Below, one piece after another: positions 52,926-64,000 of a DNA stretch of 64,000 bases; within the stretch, counting starts at the first letter, position 1, and each line of letters begins with the position of its first letter. Below the pieces are notes generated by a model that worked only from the letters and a program-made list of their open reading frames with translations, ran no database searches and had not been told where the DNA came from. Location of the stretch: the NCBI GenBank assembly GCA_016630955.3, contig CM049999.1:806001-870000 (forward strand), read 5' to 3'. The position numbers were made by a program, and so were the translations under genes. This DNA comes from Didymella arachidicola. Lineage: Eukaryota > Ascomycota > Dothideomycetes > Pleosporales > Didymellaceae.

Positions 52926-55329
52926 ATGTTTCCCAACGCCCACCACCAACAGATGCCCCCACCCCAAGCACGCTCTGTAGCGCCTGAGACGTTCTTATTA
53001 GATCAGGACGCCCAGCAAAGCCTGCCGCCGGACAGCATCGTCGCCCTGCAGCAGGTCGATAACCGTACGTGCCGCATCCGTGTCTCCACTGCTCGCGCAT
53101 GGCTCGACACGTCCCAATGGTATTGCCTCGTGTGTGCTGACCCTCGCTGCAGTCAAGTACTTCCTCATCTCAGCACCCGTCGACTGGCAACCAGACCAGT
53201 ACATCCGCAGGTTCCTCCTGCCCACAGGCGAATATGTGTCTTGCGTTCTATGGTAAGCGCGCCTGCAGCAATGCATCATCACCACCCAGCTAATCGGCAT
53301 GCAGGAACAACCTCTTCCACATCTCGGGTACCGACATTGTCCGATGCCTCTCTTTCAGATTCCAGGCCTTTGGCCGCCCTGTCAAGAACTCCAAGAAGTT
53401 CGAGGAGGGTATTTTCTCAGATCTGCGCAACCTGAAGTCTGGCACAGATGCGTCGCTGGAGGAGCCTAAGAGCGCATTCCTCGACTTCCTCTACAAGAAC
53501 AACTGCATTCGCACACAGAAGAAGCAGAAGGTCTTCTACTGGTACAGCGTACCCCACGACCGTCTTTTCCTTGACGCGCTGGAGCGCGACCTCAAGCGCG
53601 AGAAGATGGGACAGGAGGCGACCACCATGGCCGTCAGCGAGCCTGCGCTTTCCTTCGAGTTCGACTCTTCGCAGTCACTCTTCGAGCAGCTCACCAAGGC
53701 CCAACAAACCAACTCTTCCTCGTTCAACAACAACGTACAGCCTTCGTACCAGCACGGTCCATCGCCTGACATGATGTCGCGCGAGTCGATGCCCCCACCA
53801 CAGATGGTCCCTGTCACTCAGCAAATGCCCCAGCAGATGCCTCAGCAGATGCCCCAACAACAGCCCATGCACCACCACCAACATCAACCAGTGCACCACC
53901 AGCCAGTGCAGCACGAAGACCCCATGGCCCAGTACCACCAGCAGATGTCTATGCCACCTTCCATGGCACCAATGCAGCCCACCGTCATGAAGAGCAGAGA
54001 GCGCGAGTTCAGCGCCTCGCTACAGTACGACCGCAACGGCATCCCTCTCTCGCAGGTTCACCAGCGCCACAGCTCTATGCCCGCTTACATGGAATATTCG
54101 CCGGCACCCTCTTTCGTTTCTTCGCACTACGAGGATTACAGCACTCGCGGCATGTCTTTCGAGCCTCTTACCCCACCCCAACACCAGATTGGTCTTGGTG
54201 CTGAGCCAGCTTACATTGCAAACGAGGACACTGGTCTTTACAGCGCTATTCCTGACCTTCCGGTACCCAACACATTCAACCCCTTGATGAACATCCCTCC
54301 TTCAAACTTGATGGGCCCTGGCTACCCTGTGTCAAGGCCATTCGCGCCTGGCAACGTTTACTCTGTCATTGAAGGCTCGCCAACCTACAAGCAGCGTAGG
54401 AGGCGTTCTTCGCTCTCCGCTGGCATCACTGCTGCTGTTGCCGCTGCTGGTAACGCTCATCAGCCCCACCGACAAAGCGATCTGAGACGGTCGATGTCAG
54501 TCAATCCTGTTCCCGAGGCCGACGAGTCGCAACACAACTCGCCTTCGCCGAACAGCTACGCTCAGCCGATGTCAGACTCTAAGCCTTCGGTTGAGATCTC
54601 GCGTCAAGGCACACCCCTCAACACTGTCGAGGAGAGCCCTGAGCCCCAGCCAACGATGCTGCACCACGAGGATTTGAACAGCATGGTCAACGGTGAGCTG
54701 TTCGAGACCCCACTACAGCACAGCGCTGTCGCTCGCGCGGCAGGCGCCCCTGTCTTCCGACGCGCGCGCAGTGCTACCATGATGGAGATTGGTCCTTACC
54801 CGCAGAAGTCCCACTCTTGCCCCATTCCCACATGTGGCAGGCTCTTCAAGAGATTAGAACACCTCAAGAGGTAAGCACTTTTACTCCTCATTTCCAATTG
54901 ATAGGTCCCGAGGACCTGAAACTATTTTTGTGCATTGACGCTGACGATCTGGCGCTTAGGCACGTGCGCACCCATACACAAGAGCGACCGTACGTCTGCC
55001 CACTGTGCAACAAGGCGTTCTCGCGCTCGGACAACCTTGCCCAGTGAGTCACACTCGTCAGCACTTTCTGTACTACATTGCTAACGCAAGCCAGGCATCG
55101 TCGTACACACGAGCCCCGTCCTGACGGTGAGCCTATCGAGGACTTCAACGAGGAAGACCTCGAGGGCGAAGATGACCTTAACCTCGAGGAAGAGTCGCCC
55201 ACATCCGGTAACGACAACCTCTATGGCGCGCACAACGTGCCTGCTACCTACGCCGACATCCCGGGCCCTGGTCTCGGTATGGGCGCTGCCATGGCTACAC
55301 CTCAGCAGCTGATGGCTAGCCACTATTAA
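52926..55329 (+). CDS. STE12: Ste12 transcription factor (homeodomain-like plus two C2H2 fingers)
   Basis: Five exons (52926..53064, 53153..53252, 53305..54870, 54960..55043, 55095..55329) give 707 residues. The Ste12 DNA-binding domain is at about 45-160: LKYFLISAPVDWQPDQYIRR, NNLFHISGTDIVRCLSFRFQ, FLDFLYKNNCIRTQKKQKVF. A Gln/Met/His-rich stretch (QQMPQQMPQQMPQQQ) and a Pro/Ser-rich middle follow. Two C2H2 fingers lie near 600-655: CPIPTC-x12-H-VRT-H and CPLC-x12-H-RRT-H; these fingers mark filamentous-fungal Ste12 and are absent from the yeast protein. The last 70 residues are acidic. It is the target of the Fus3/Kss1-type MAP kinase cascade for mating, invasive growth and, in pathogens, host penetration. 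Exon 4 is exactly 84 nt with symmetric phase (see findings). Confidence 0.96.
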
Positions 55330-57993
55330 GCGGTCGCCAGCGACTGTCTTTACTGATGTCTTATCACGATACAAGCATTTGGCGCAGGGCGAACCTCGAT
55401 AGAGTGGTTACACTTCTTTCTTCTTTTATATTGATCCCTAGATCAGGTTTCTTTCTCCTTTTTATTCTGAGCATCGCTTGATGTTTGCATTGCATTGCGT
55501 CGCATGCATTTGGTCCCGGTATTGGATGTCACGAACACGAGTAGTACCCTTTTCCTTGTCGCTTCGCCTACGCGCAGTCATCTCTTCTTGTGTGGTTGCA
55601 CATTTTGTTGACGTACGAGCGATCTTCTGCAAAAGTTGTTGGATGGTATTGGCGCCGATCGCCATTACGCGCACCTTGTTGGTTGCTGCGTTTTTCTTGT
55701 TGATAGAGTACCATAGTGGAGGTCGCCGCTTGAGGCGAGTGTATAATATTACAACAGCGCAGAAATTATCTTTAACGTCAACTACACATTGCCTGGTGAC
55801 ACATGCATTGCTGTCTAGTGACCGGAGATTCAGGCGATGTAACACATTGGACAAAGTCGGTCAGCGCTCACCCAAGCCACGTAAAGTCTGCCAGCCGCCC
55901 ACCAACGAAGTTCTGTTCCTCCTGCTTTCACAGCCAGACGCTTATCGACCCTTTGAAGACGGGAACGGGCGGCTCTCCCTTCCGCTACCGTACTCGTACA
56001 GCAGTAACCAAGAACCCCCTCCCCGCTCGAACCCATAGCATTGTCCACCGATCCAGTAAGCCCCGCCTCCTCGACGTACAAACTCAATAGCATCGATCGC
56101 ACACTTTACCGATCACACCCGCGATCCCTCTTTGACGATCCGAAAGTGCATACGCTCCTGCGAGGCGGTCAGATAAAGCTCAGCTTACCGCTCACGCCCA
56201 AACAAAGACCTTGGGCGATCAGAAGTCTCCTTCCGCAACGTCCCTCGACGCCACTCGCTTAGCGTTTTAAGGTCAAAGAAGGGCTCCTGGACGAGTGTTT
56301 GCGGGGAAGTTCGATGCGTAGAATGCTGAGTGGAGGCTGGGAAAAGCGCTTGTGGTGTGTATGGGTGGTATGTCGCAGGCGCGATGAGGCTGGGCTGGGG
56401 TAACTTTCCTGCGTTGTGCTTCTTGGTGACATTCATGATCGCGAATAAGGAATGGATTTTCTACTGTAGGTATTCTAGCTTAGAACACTTATCTCTCGCG
56501 TTGCATACAATCTGGGCGTCTTGAGCAGTCGATTGGGAATCGCTGTCTACGTTCGGTGTCATTCATCCGCGAATCAGATATCAAATTCTTCCACTCGGCG
56601 AGCGTTTCAGCTATCTGAAGATATAGCCTGAGAATCGGTGTCTTGCATGGTATGGAACCCGGTCACTGCACCGGTTGAGTACACTCAACTTGAGGCTATC
56701 TTTTGCGTATGAGCATCGCCGGAGAGCACAATGGCCAGCTGGTGCGACGCGGGATCTGTCGAGATCACTTCAGTTGACTCGAAGGTCTCTGTAGATTGTG
56801 CTATAATAATTCACGAAGGTGGCTTTGGGATGACGAGATGTGTATCGGCCAAGATGACGTGAAGAATAAAGGTTACTAGGGCGGATTTACGGGCATGATA
56901 CATCGGGCTGCGCAACGTGTGCTTCTCCATGCAGGATCCGGTTGCGGTGGAGATAGCGAGCACCTTGTTCAGAGACATGATTGGTGGTGAGCTTCGGAGT
57001 GGTGATACGTCGGCGTTTGGTATTTGTACATGACCAGCGTCAGACGATGCTGTACTGACCAGTACACGATGGCTTGCCGTGGACTGTCTTATTCGAAAAC
57101 AATGGTTTGGCTGGGTGTCATTTCTGCTGATCTGGGCATAAAGCTAGTACAATTTGGATGAGGCTATGAGGGTACTGGTATGGGTGACCTGGCGGGCGAG
57201 CACCATCACTGAAAAAGACATGTAATGGTTGGCCTCTACTTCCTAACTCGTTTGACGTGTAGTTATCCATAGCTGCTCTTGTCTGCAGCTACCAAGTTGA
57301 CATACGCTTTCATAGTATCAAACTTTGTACTGCGCAGTCTTCTCACTCAATACACGCAACTTGACATTTACAGCACAGGAAGAAGGCTCGGGATAAGTTC
57401 AACAAGCTGTCACTTAGGGCAGACCCTTAGGTTATTTTAACCAGTTCGGCGAAGACGATTTTCACAACGAAGGCCGAAAGGAGTGGACTTGATAAACTGA
57501 AGAACAGTATCCATCCTGCCTGAAAGTCGACCAATTCGCAACGTCGTTATCATTCTGAACACACGCTTCTGCTTTCCTTTTCCCCACCTTCGGGGTCTGC
57601 TGGTCTCTCTCATCCCGCTATCTTAGGTCAATTGTTAAAGGGCCTTCTAGTCTGGGGGTGAGCGCAGTAGGTATATGCTGCTCTTCACATATCTCCTCGC
57701 TTGCGTTGAAACTCCATGATTATTCTTTCTGCATGTGTATTTGCTCATAGATGTGTTTCTACCAAGCGTCTTTTGTCGTGCGCTGTCCAGAACGCTCAGA
57801 TATGAAAAACATATCTCTGGGTGATCAAAGGCTAACAGGACGAAATATTTCGCTGCATTATAGAAGCCATCACCGCAAAACACTCCAACATTTACAGGCT
57901 TAATTCACACCATCTCAAAGCATTGACGTGCAGAAAGCTATTCCCTCGATCAGCACCCTCGCGAGACATTTGACATCCCATCCTATACACCCT
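55330..57993. other. 2.7-kb convergent region without a convincing gene
   Basis: Lies between the 3' ends of STE12 and PHA2. An open frame at about 56041-56262 plus reads like protein but lacks an ATG. The rest contains only short frames. No repeat or RNA gene is recognised. Confidence 0.5.
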
Positions 57994-59163
57994 CTACGAC
58001 CCCAGAGCAGGCAGCCTATTCTCCCAGCTCCCCAACCACCGATACCACTCACACACGCCCCCAAGCTCCCGAAACGCCGCGTTCACAGCCCCACCCTCGC
58101 CGTCATCCTTCCGTCCCTTGAATTCTATGAAGAAAATATACTCCCAGTTCGCCACGCCGCTCGGCCTTGTATTGATGCTCGTCAGATTGAGCTTGTGGCC
58201 GCCAAACACGGACAGACACTGCGCCAGCGCGCCAGGGTTGGGGTCCGCGGGCGTGTAAGGCAGCGTGAAGAGGAGGAGGGTCTTGTAATTCTCTTCGTCG
58301 GTGGTGACGGCCTGCGAGGTCGGGGATGGTTGTGGGCTATCTCTCCGTCGCAACACAAGGAAGCGTGTCTGGTTACCGCTGACGTCGTTGATAGCTTCGG
58401 CGAGAAGCGGCACTTCGAACAGCGTGCTCGCGACCTTGCTGCTGATAGCCGCAGCGCCGGGATCTTTGGACTCAGCGACCATCTGCGCGGCGCGCGAGGT
58501 CGAGGATACGTCGAAGCGCTCTGCATGCTTGAGGTGCTTCTGCAGGAACGTTTTGCATTGGCCCCAGGCCTGCGGGTGAGAATACAGTTTGGTGATTTTC
58601 GAGTAGTCCGGGGAAGTTGGGGCGGAGAGACCGAGGAGGCAGTGGCTCACGTTTACATAGGCTTCGCCGCACACGAGAATGTCGCTGTATTTGCTGTGTA
58701 GGTCTGCGAAGAGGTCTAGGGTGAAGACTACGGACCCATTGGTGCTGTTTTCGAAGGGTACGACGCCTCGGTACACAGTGCCTTCTTGGACTGCGGCGAA
58801 GACATCTTCGATGGTGGTTTGTGGGGCAAGGGTGTATGCGTCTGTGGAGAAGGTGTCAAGAGTTGCCTGGGTGCAGCGTCAGTAAATGTGAATGATTTGG
58901 AAGCGCATGCTATAATATCTAATGCTATTCTGCAAAGATTCACATTCCAAGCAGCTTGTGGCGAATGGCTCAATGGATTGAAGCATATGTGCTCCCATTC
59001 GTGGGTGCGTGGTGCTGGACCCCGTGACGTGTTGACTCTTTTGAATTTCGTGAACAACAGATTGTAGAAACCGACAATTGCAAAAGAACTTCAGACTGAC
59101 CTGATGTGTGTAGCTTGCCTCCGGCCCTAGAAACGCTACTTGCGGTTTGCTCCTCTCTGACAT
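57994..59163 (-). CDS. PHA2: Prephenate dehydratase
   Basis: Two exons, 59163..59101 and 58866..57994, give 311 residues. Exon 1 holds the start of the PDT domain (VAFLGPEASYTHQ), and the 234-nt intron (GTCAGT...CTGACGCTGCACCCAG) joins it in phase to ATLDTFSTDAYTLAPQTTIE. ENSTNGSV and the catalytic T-R-F in GNQTRFLVLRR are present. The C-terminal ACT domain (GALAQCLSVFGGHKLNLTSI, NTRPS, then EYIFFIEF) is the Phe-binding regulatory part. The enzyme decarboxylates and dehydrates prephenate to phenylpyruvate, the committed step to phenylalanine in the cytosol. Feedback inhibition by Phe is expected from the ACT domain. Length is normal for the fungal enzyme. Confidence 0.94.
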
Positions 59164-59903
59164 CTTGTGAAGCCGCGATTGGCGTGTCAAAGGTCAAACT
59201 CGGGGTACAAGTGTGGAATGGAAATAGGAGCGACATCGGCATTTTAAACGGCAAATCGACACCATAGGGCGGATGTACAAGCACGCAGCATGTAGGGCGC
59301 ATTGCTAGCGATTTCAAATGTTTATAGCACGGTTCATTGTAGCTTCATGGCGCACAAATCTCATGTTAAGAACGTCACCTGGCGCACATCTTGGGTCAAG
59401 CACAATTTGATTCAGCTGGAGATGAATGACAGACAAGCTGACGCATACGCGAGTGAGCAAATTGCCTCTCCTTCTTCCACCTAGGATTGCTGCAGGAAAG
59501 TTCGCACGTAGATGATTGACAATGGCTATTCTCTGTGTCCTGTTCGTCCTCACTCATTGTCGCGGCTAGGATAGAGCTCTACAATCAGGATATGATTGGG
59601 CAACTTGTCGGAGAAGGCTGCTGCCTCTCCGTCGAACGAAAGGGGTAATAAGAATGGGTGGTTCATCAGCCTGGATGGGTTTAGTGGTGGTCATCCATCA
59701 CGCAAAAGTCGACCTACCATGCAAAACCTCCGTGAACGCTCCCCTATTCTCTACAATCGGGAGAGGCGAAGCGTCGTAACATCGACTGCTCCGTCCTTCA
59801 TTCCGGGCGCGTCTTGTTGACCTTGTGCGCGGGCAGCGGAAGTTCCTTCACTCGACGCGTGGAGTGGGGACGCTGCCTCGCAGTCAGCGAGGGCGCACAA
59901 CCG
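59164..59903. other. Intergenic region between PHA2 and SUP45
   Basis: About 740 bp; both genes are on the minus strand. It holds the PHA2 promoter and the SUP45 3' UTR. No gene or TGACTCA amino-acid-control site was seen here; a TGACTC hexamer lies inside the PHA2 intron instead. Confidence 0.5.
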
Positions 59904-61298
59904 TCAATCATCGTAGAATTCGTCTTCGTCGTCAGAAAAGTCGGCAAGCTGCTCAAAGTTGAGCGCATAACGCAGGATGGCACCGATACCACCGAAACCC
60001 TTCACGAACTGGTTGCCCTCAGAGGAACGGTCGGAGACGAATTCGAGTGTGGCGCCGAAATCGTGGTACTTCTCAGCGAGCCACTCAAGCATAGAGCCCT
60101 GCTCGACGATTTCCATTTCTTGCCCGGTGGTCTTGTCCATGAAGTTGGTTCGGTCGGCCTCCTGAATCTTGTTGGTGTGAAGGATGACCTCTGTGCCGTC
60201 TGAAGCCTTGAGGACCCATCGTGTGATCTCCAGGTTCTCAAAGACAATGAGAGTCTCGGCGGCACCGGCCTCCAGAGCCTTGAGGGTATCCTCAATACCG
60301 TAACAGACCTTGCCGGAGTCCTTGGAAATGTGGTCGAAGTACTCGTTGATAAGCTTCTTCTCCTGGATGAACTTGACGTTGCCGAGTGTCTCGGACGACA
60401 ACTCGATCGCCTGATTGAAGCCGTTCTCGCCACCGTATGAGACGTCGACGACTTTGATGACCTTGGATTGCAGGCGGTTGTCGAAAAGATCGGACTGGTT
60501 CAGGTCGTTCTTGAAGTCGGCGCTACCGGCCAGAATGATACCAGCAACGTTGACCTTGTCAGCTGTGATGAAGTTCTGCACGGCCAATTCAGCGACCTTG
60601 CGGACGTAGTTGTGGCGTTTCTCTTCACGCAGACGAGCGAAACGCAGGGCGGATTGACCACCACGACCGTGCTTCTTGGGCAGATCGACAGAGAACTTGT
60701 GCACGATTTCACGAGTGTTTCCTGACAGGGTACCGAAGAGCGCACCGTTTCCGTCCATGATGATGAAACCGAACTTCTGGTCCGACTCGAGCAGCTCGCT
60801 GAGGGCTTCAGTGTGGAATTTGTTGTCACAAAGGTACAGCGACGTGTTGATGGGCTTGAAGGGCTCGAAGTCGATGTTGACCTTGCGTTCCTTGCCCTCG
60901 GGGGTCAGGATTTCACCACAGTAGATGACGAGGCCATTGGGTGGGACCTTCGAGTACAGCTTAAGACGCTGCTGGGTCGAGGTAATCGCAGAAAGGACAG
61001 AGAGACGGTTGACACGGGACTTGATGTTGGAGGCAGTTCCGAACTCTTCAGCCAACATCTTCGCGGCGCGCGAGACCTGGTCCTTGGGCGCTATGCATGG
61101 TGAGCGGTGCTGCTTAAGCGTGGATGCAGCGTGGGCGGCAAGGCTCAGGGCCACTGTTGGGGCTCACGTACGGATGATGAGCGAGATCATGGATGTGCCA
61201 TTTCCGCGGGCGGCTTCAAGACGCTTGATGAGCTTCTTGACCTTCCAGATCTCGATGTTCTTTTCCGCGTCGTTGGGCTGGGGCTCCTTCGACGACAT
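59904..61298 (-). CDS. SUP45: Eukaryotic translation release factor 1 (eRF1)
   Basis: Two exons, 61298..61172 and 61090..59904, give 437 residues, the same size as other eRF1 proteins. Splicing of the 81-nt intron restores [19 protein letters not shown]. The stop-codon-reading N-domain has [11 protein letters not shown] (NIKS, about 64-67) and YLCDNKF. The peptidyl-release motif GGQ is in [17 protein letters not shown] near residue 180. The C-domain binds eRF3 (Sup35) and ends in an acidic tail, [10 protein letters not shown]. It recognises all three stop codons in the ribosomal A site and triggers peptide release. Divergent from the amino acid transporter gene. Confidence 0.97.
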
Positions 61299-61984
61299 CT
61301 TTGCGGTGTGGGTGGGTGAAGAAGTGAGAAGGCGCGGGGTGTAAATTTTGCCTTGCAGCAGGCTCGCTGTTCGGAGGGGCTGCGGTCGTTCCCGCGAGTA
61401 GCCAACACGAGGTTTGTGCAGAGAGTGCAGCAGCAAACCGCGACACACGAACGCCTATTAAGCAAGGGCACACAGGGCAGGCATCAGAGTCTGAGCTTTC
61501 CATCTTCCACCTCCAAGCATCTCGAGTCAGACACAGTCAAGCAGCGTCAAGCAGAGTCACCGCTGGCTGTGAACAATGGCTGTGCTGTCGCTGCCCAAGG
61601 TTCCAGTCGCTAACGGGTCCACTCACAGCGCAGTGGACGCCCGCTGTGCACCCGCAGCATGACGAAAGGATACATGCGGGGCGCCGCCTGCCTCGTGATA
61701 TCTCTCATTATCCCCAGGCTTCACACATGATGTCTCCTCCGTTCTCGGCGCTTCTATCAAGACATATGCCGTGCCGCAGTGGCCATGGACTTCTGCCGTG
61801 ACGCATTTCCGACGCCAATCCAAACCACCGACGATAACCTTCCCTGGATACTGTATCTAGCTCCCGCACCCTGCATGGGCCCGTGAACAAGTTTTATATC
61901 AGCTCCACCTGCTCTCCCTTATCTCCAGACCATTGTTGTTCGTTTCGTAGACTCGTCCGTGTGAGAGACTGACCTTTACTCACC
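61299..61984. promoter_or_regulatory. Shared SUP45/AVT1-like upstream region
   Basis: 686 bp between divergent start codons. A short GTCAAGCAG direct repeat lies near 61527-61545. No TATA box or known operator is evident. The minus-strand frames extending upstream of the SUP45 ATG are GC-rich chance frames. Confidence 0.45.
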
Positions 61985-64000
61985 ATGGATATCAAGGGCA
62001 AGCAGCCGTCCACTTGGGACCAGTACGACGGCGTGCGCGGTGCATCCGTGGGCTCGCAGGGCAGTCGCGTGCAGTGGGACGAGCTTGAGCGGCGGCCCAG
62101 CGAGCAGAGCTCATTGAACACAGGAGCGGTCAATGGCACTTTGCGACGGAGGAGGTAGGCAAAATCTGCACTCGATAGCTGGTTTGGCGCAACGCGCCGA
62201 TTACTGACCAACCACTTCAGGTCCTCAGTATCACAGCAATTGCAGGCGCTGGGCGATGCAGGCGGCGTGAACAGTATCAACAATTTCGCCCGCTCATGGC
62301 AGCGTGCAGCAGGCTTCTTCGAGATCACCCCGGCGCGCCAAAGTTTCCGCGTGGAGAGCGAGGACGAAGAAGACCAGACGCCCACCACCGAATTCCCACG
62401 CGCCGGATTCGTCCCCAGCTCTCTGGCCGAGCACCGTTCGGCGCTTCGCAATGCGCTGCAGTCACAAGGAAGGCGCACTTCTGATCAGGGAACTGCAGTC
62501 GAGGACGAGGAGGCAGGCGCCAACGAGCACACCCGTCTTCTACCCAAAGATTCACAACAGCGCCTAAGGGCACGCGGCGAGAGCATCTTTCAGATTGAAC
62601 CCTCGCTTTCATCGCCGTTTGGTGGAAGCTACGGTACAACCTATGGCAGCCTTTCTGCACGCGTCAACGAGTCCTCTATGCGCCATGCTGGACGCCTATT
62701 CACTGAGCAGCAGTTGAAGGGCGTGCAAGAACCAGAACAGGAGCGTGAGCCGCTGCTGGTCAAGCAGGTGGAAGAGGACGGCCAAATCATCAACGTCGTT
62801 GTCGGGCAATCGACACTTCCACAGACCATCTTCAACTCCGTCAATGTTCTGGTCGGGGTGGGGCTGCTAACACTGCCCCTCGCCCTGAAATACTCCGGTT
62901 GGGTGATCGGCATGATCTTCCTCACGTGGTCTGCCGTAGTCACTTCGTATACTGCAAAGCTGCTTGCCAAATGTCTGGATGTCGATAACTCCCTCATCAC
63001 CTTTGCTGATCTGGCTTACGTATCTTTTGGCAACAAGGCGCGGGTCGCTGTCAGCATACTCTTCTCTCTGGAACTGCTGGCAGCATGTGTTGCTCTCGTG
63101 GTACTCTTCGCCGATAGCATGGACGCTTTGATCTCCGGTTATGGCACATTGACATGGAAGATCGTCTGCGGTGTCATCCTGATACCGCTGAGCTTTCTCC
63201 CTTTGCGCATGCTGTCGTTTACCTCCATTCTGGGTGTCATGTCATGTTTTGGCATTACGCTTGCAGTATGGGCAGATGGTCTCATCAAGGCCGATGCTCC
63301 TGGATCCATTCGTCAGCCCATGACCCAGTACCTGTTCCCGGAGAACTGGATGACGATTCCAATCTCATTCGGTCTTTTGATGTCTCCCTGGGGCGGGCAC
63401 TCTGTCTTCCCCAACATCTACAGAGACATGAGGCATCCATATAAGTACCGTCGCGGCGTCGACATCACCTACATCTTCACCTTCTTGATCGACGTCGGCA
63501 TGGCATGTGCTGGTATCCTCATGTTCGGCGATGGTGTCAGTGAGGAGATCACGAACAACATCTTCAAAACAGCTGGCTACCCCGCAAGTCTCTCGGTCTT
63601 CATCGCTATCTGCATCGCCATCATTCCCCTCACGAAAGTTCCCCTGAACGCACGACCCATCGTATCTACCCTTGAAGTCCTCTTCGGTCTCGACTCGCGC
63701 GCAATGGCCATGTCGTCCTCCATGAACGGCATGTCAGGTCTTAGCAGAGGTCTGCTCAAGGTCACCCTGAAGATCGTAACTATTGTTATCTTCGTCGTAA
63801 TCGCCATCCTCTTCCCATCTTTCGATCGCATCATGACACTTCTCGGCAGTGTTGCTTGTTTCTCCATTTGCATCATCCTGCCTGTTGCTTTCCACCTGAA
63901 GCTATTTGGAAAGGACATTGGACCAGGAGAAAAGGCCTTGAACTGGGCTCTCATCATCTTTAGCACCATCTTGGCCGTCATCAGCACTGGCTTTGCCTGC
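61985..64000 (+). CDS. Vacuolar amino acid transporter, AVT1-like (AAAP family), 3'-truncated by window edge
   Basis: Two exons are visible, 61985..62154 and 62221 to the window end, with a 66-nt intron (GTAGGC...TTCAG) keeping TLRRRRSSVSQQ in frame; 650 residues are present without a stop. Residues 1 to about 255 are a cytosolic region with Ser-rich and acidic segments, ending VNVVVGQSTLPQTIFNSVNV. The Aa_trans domain follows with LVGVGLLTLPLALKYSGWVI as helix 1 and at least nine more hydrophobic segments (for example LISGYGTLTWKIVCGVILIP, ISFGLLMSPWGGHSVFPNIY). GVGLLTLPLA and the WGGHSVFPNIYRDM loop are typical of fungal AVT1 homologues, which import neutral amino acids into the vacuole by proton antiport. 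The C-terminal end lies outside the window. Confidence 0.9.

Noticed and set aside
55478..56038. 186-residue plus-strand frame after STE12
   Set aside because: It covers the STE12 3' UTR, lacks any domain and changes character along its length.
1..64000. Transposons, CRISPR arrays, integrated viral genes or an obvious new multi-gene system
   Set aside because: No transposase, reverse transcriptase, integrase, terminal repeats, spacer array or unexplained co-oriented gene block was recognised on reading both strands; apart from gene-free spacers, the window is a core fungal gene set.

Overview
The window is nuclear DNA of a filamentous ascomycete (Pezizomycotina; probably Dothideomycetes, but that class is a guess). 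The evidence is the gene repertoire (Ste12 with homeodomain plus two C2H2 fingers, Slp1-type SUN protein, Sat4/Hal4-type kinase, Nta1, fungal-type P450s), the many 44-60 nt GT-AG introns, mostly short intergenic spacers, and a base composition close to balanced. No prokaryotic operon, CRISPR array, intact transposon or viral gene was recognised. All exon structures were built by hand by joining reading frames at GT-AG sites that keep phase and restore family motifs.

Layout. 1-6 kb: a P450 cut by the left edge, a second complete P450 and an APH/methylthioribose-kinase-like phosphotransferase; the P450 pair could be the edge of a metabolic cluster continuing to the left. 6-7 kb: a gene-free stretch with a 15-bp inverted repeat, a degenerate tRNA-like sequence and a G-tract. 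7-18.5 kb: a membrane-anchored histidine-acid-phosphatase-like protein, PIG-P/Gpi19 (GPI anchor synthesis), two minisatellites, and the divergent pair CTR9 (Paf1 complex) and SEC8 (exocyst). 19.7-31 kb: an ABCG half-transporter, an acyl-CoA dehydrogenase, the SUN protein Slp1 and a Sat4/Hal4-like kinase. 31-39 kb: a 2.9-kb gene-free region, then two BTB/POZ proteins flanking a DxxxD-type cation diffusion facilitator (probably Mn2+). 40-48 kb: ribosomal protein eL39, the divergent pair NTA1 and COQ8, and cardiolipin synthase CRD1 convergent with COQ8. 48-53 kb: about 5 kb without a convincing gene, upstream of STE12. 53-64 kb: STE12, a 2.7-kb gap, prephenate dehydratase PHA2, translation release factor eRF1 (SUP45) and, divergent from it, an AVT1-like amino acid transporter cut by the right edge.

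Most genes are conserved housekeeping genes that do not form one pathway. Functional groupings are loose: COQ8 and CRD1 both serve the mitochondrial inner membrane; SAT4 and the CDF both concern ion homeostasis. I did not find a clearly new multi-gene system. The most interesting local signals are an 84-nt phase-symmetric exon in STE12 whose skipping would turn two zinc fingers into one complete finger, a four-times repeated D-hydrophobic-F-aromatic motif in the N-terminal extension of COQ8, a histidine acid phosphatase lacking its HD motif, and a BTB gene whose 3' half needs either a 44-nt intron or a frameshift.
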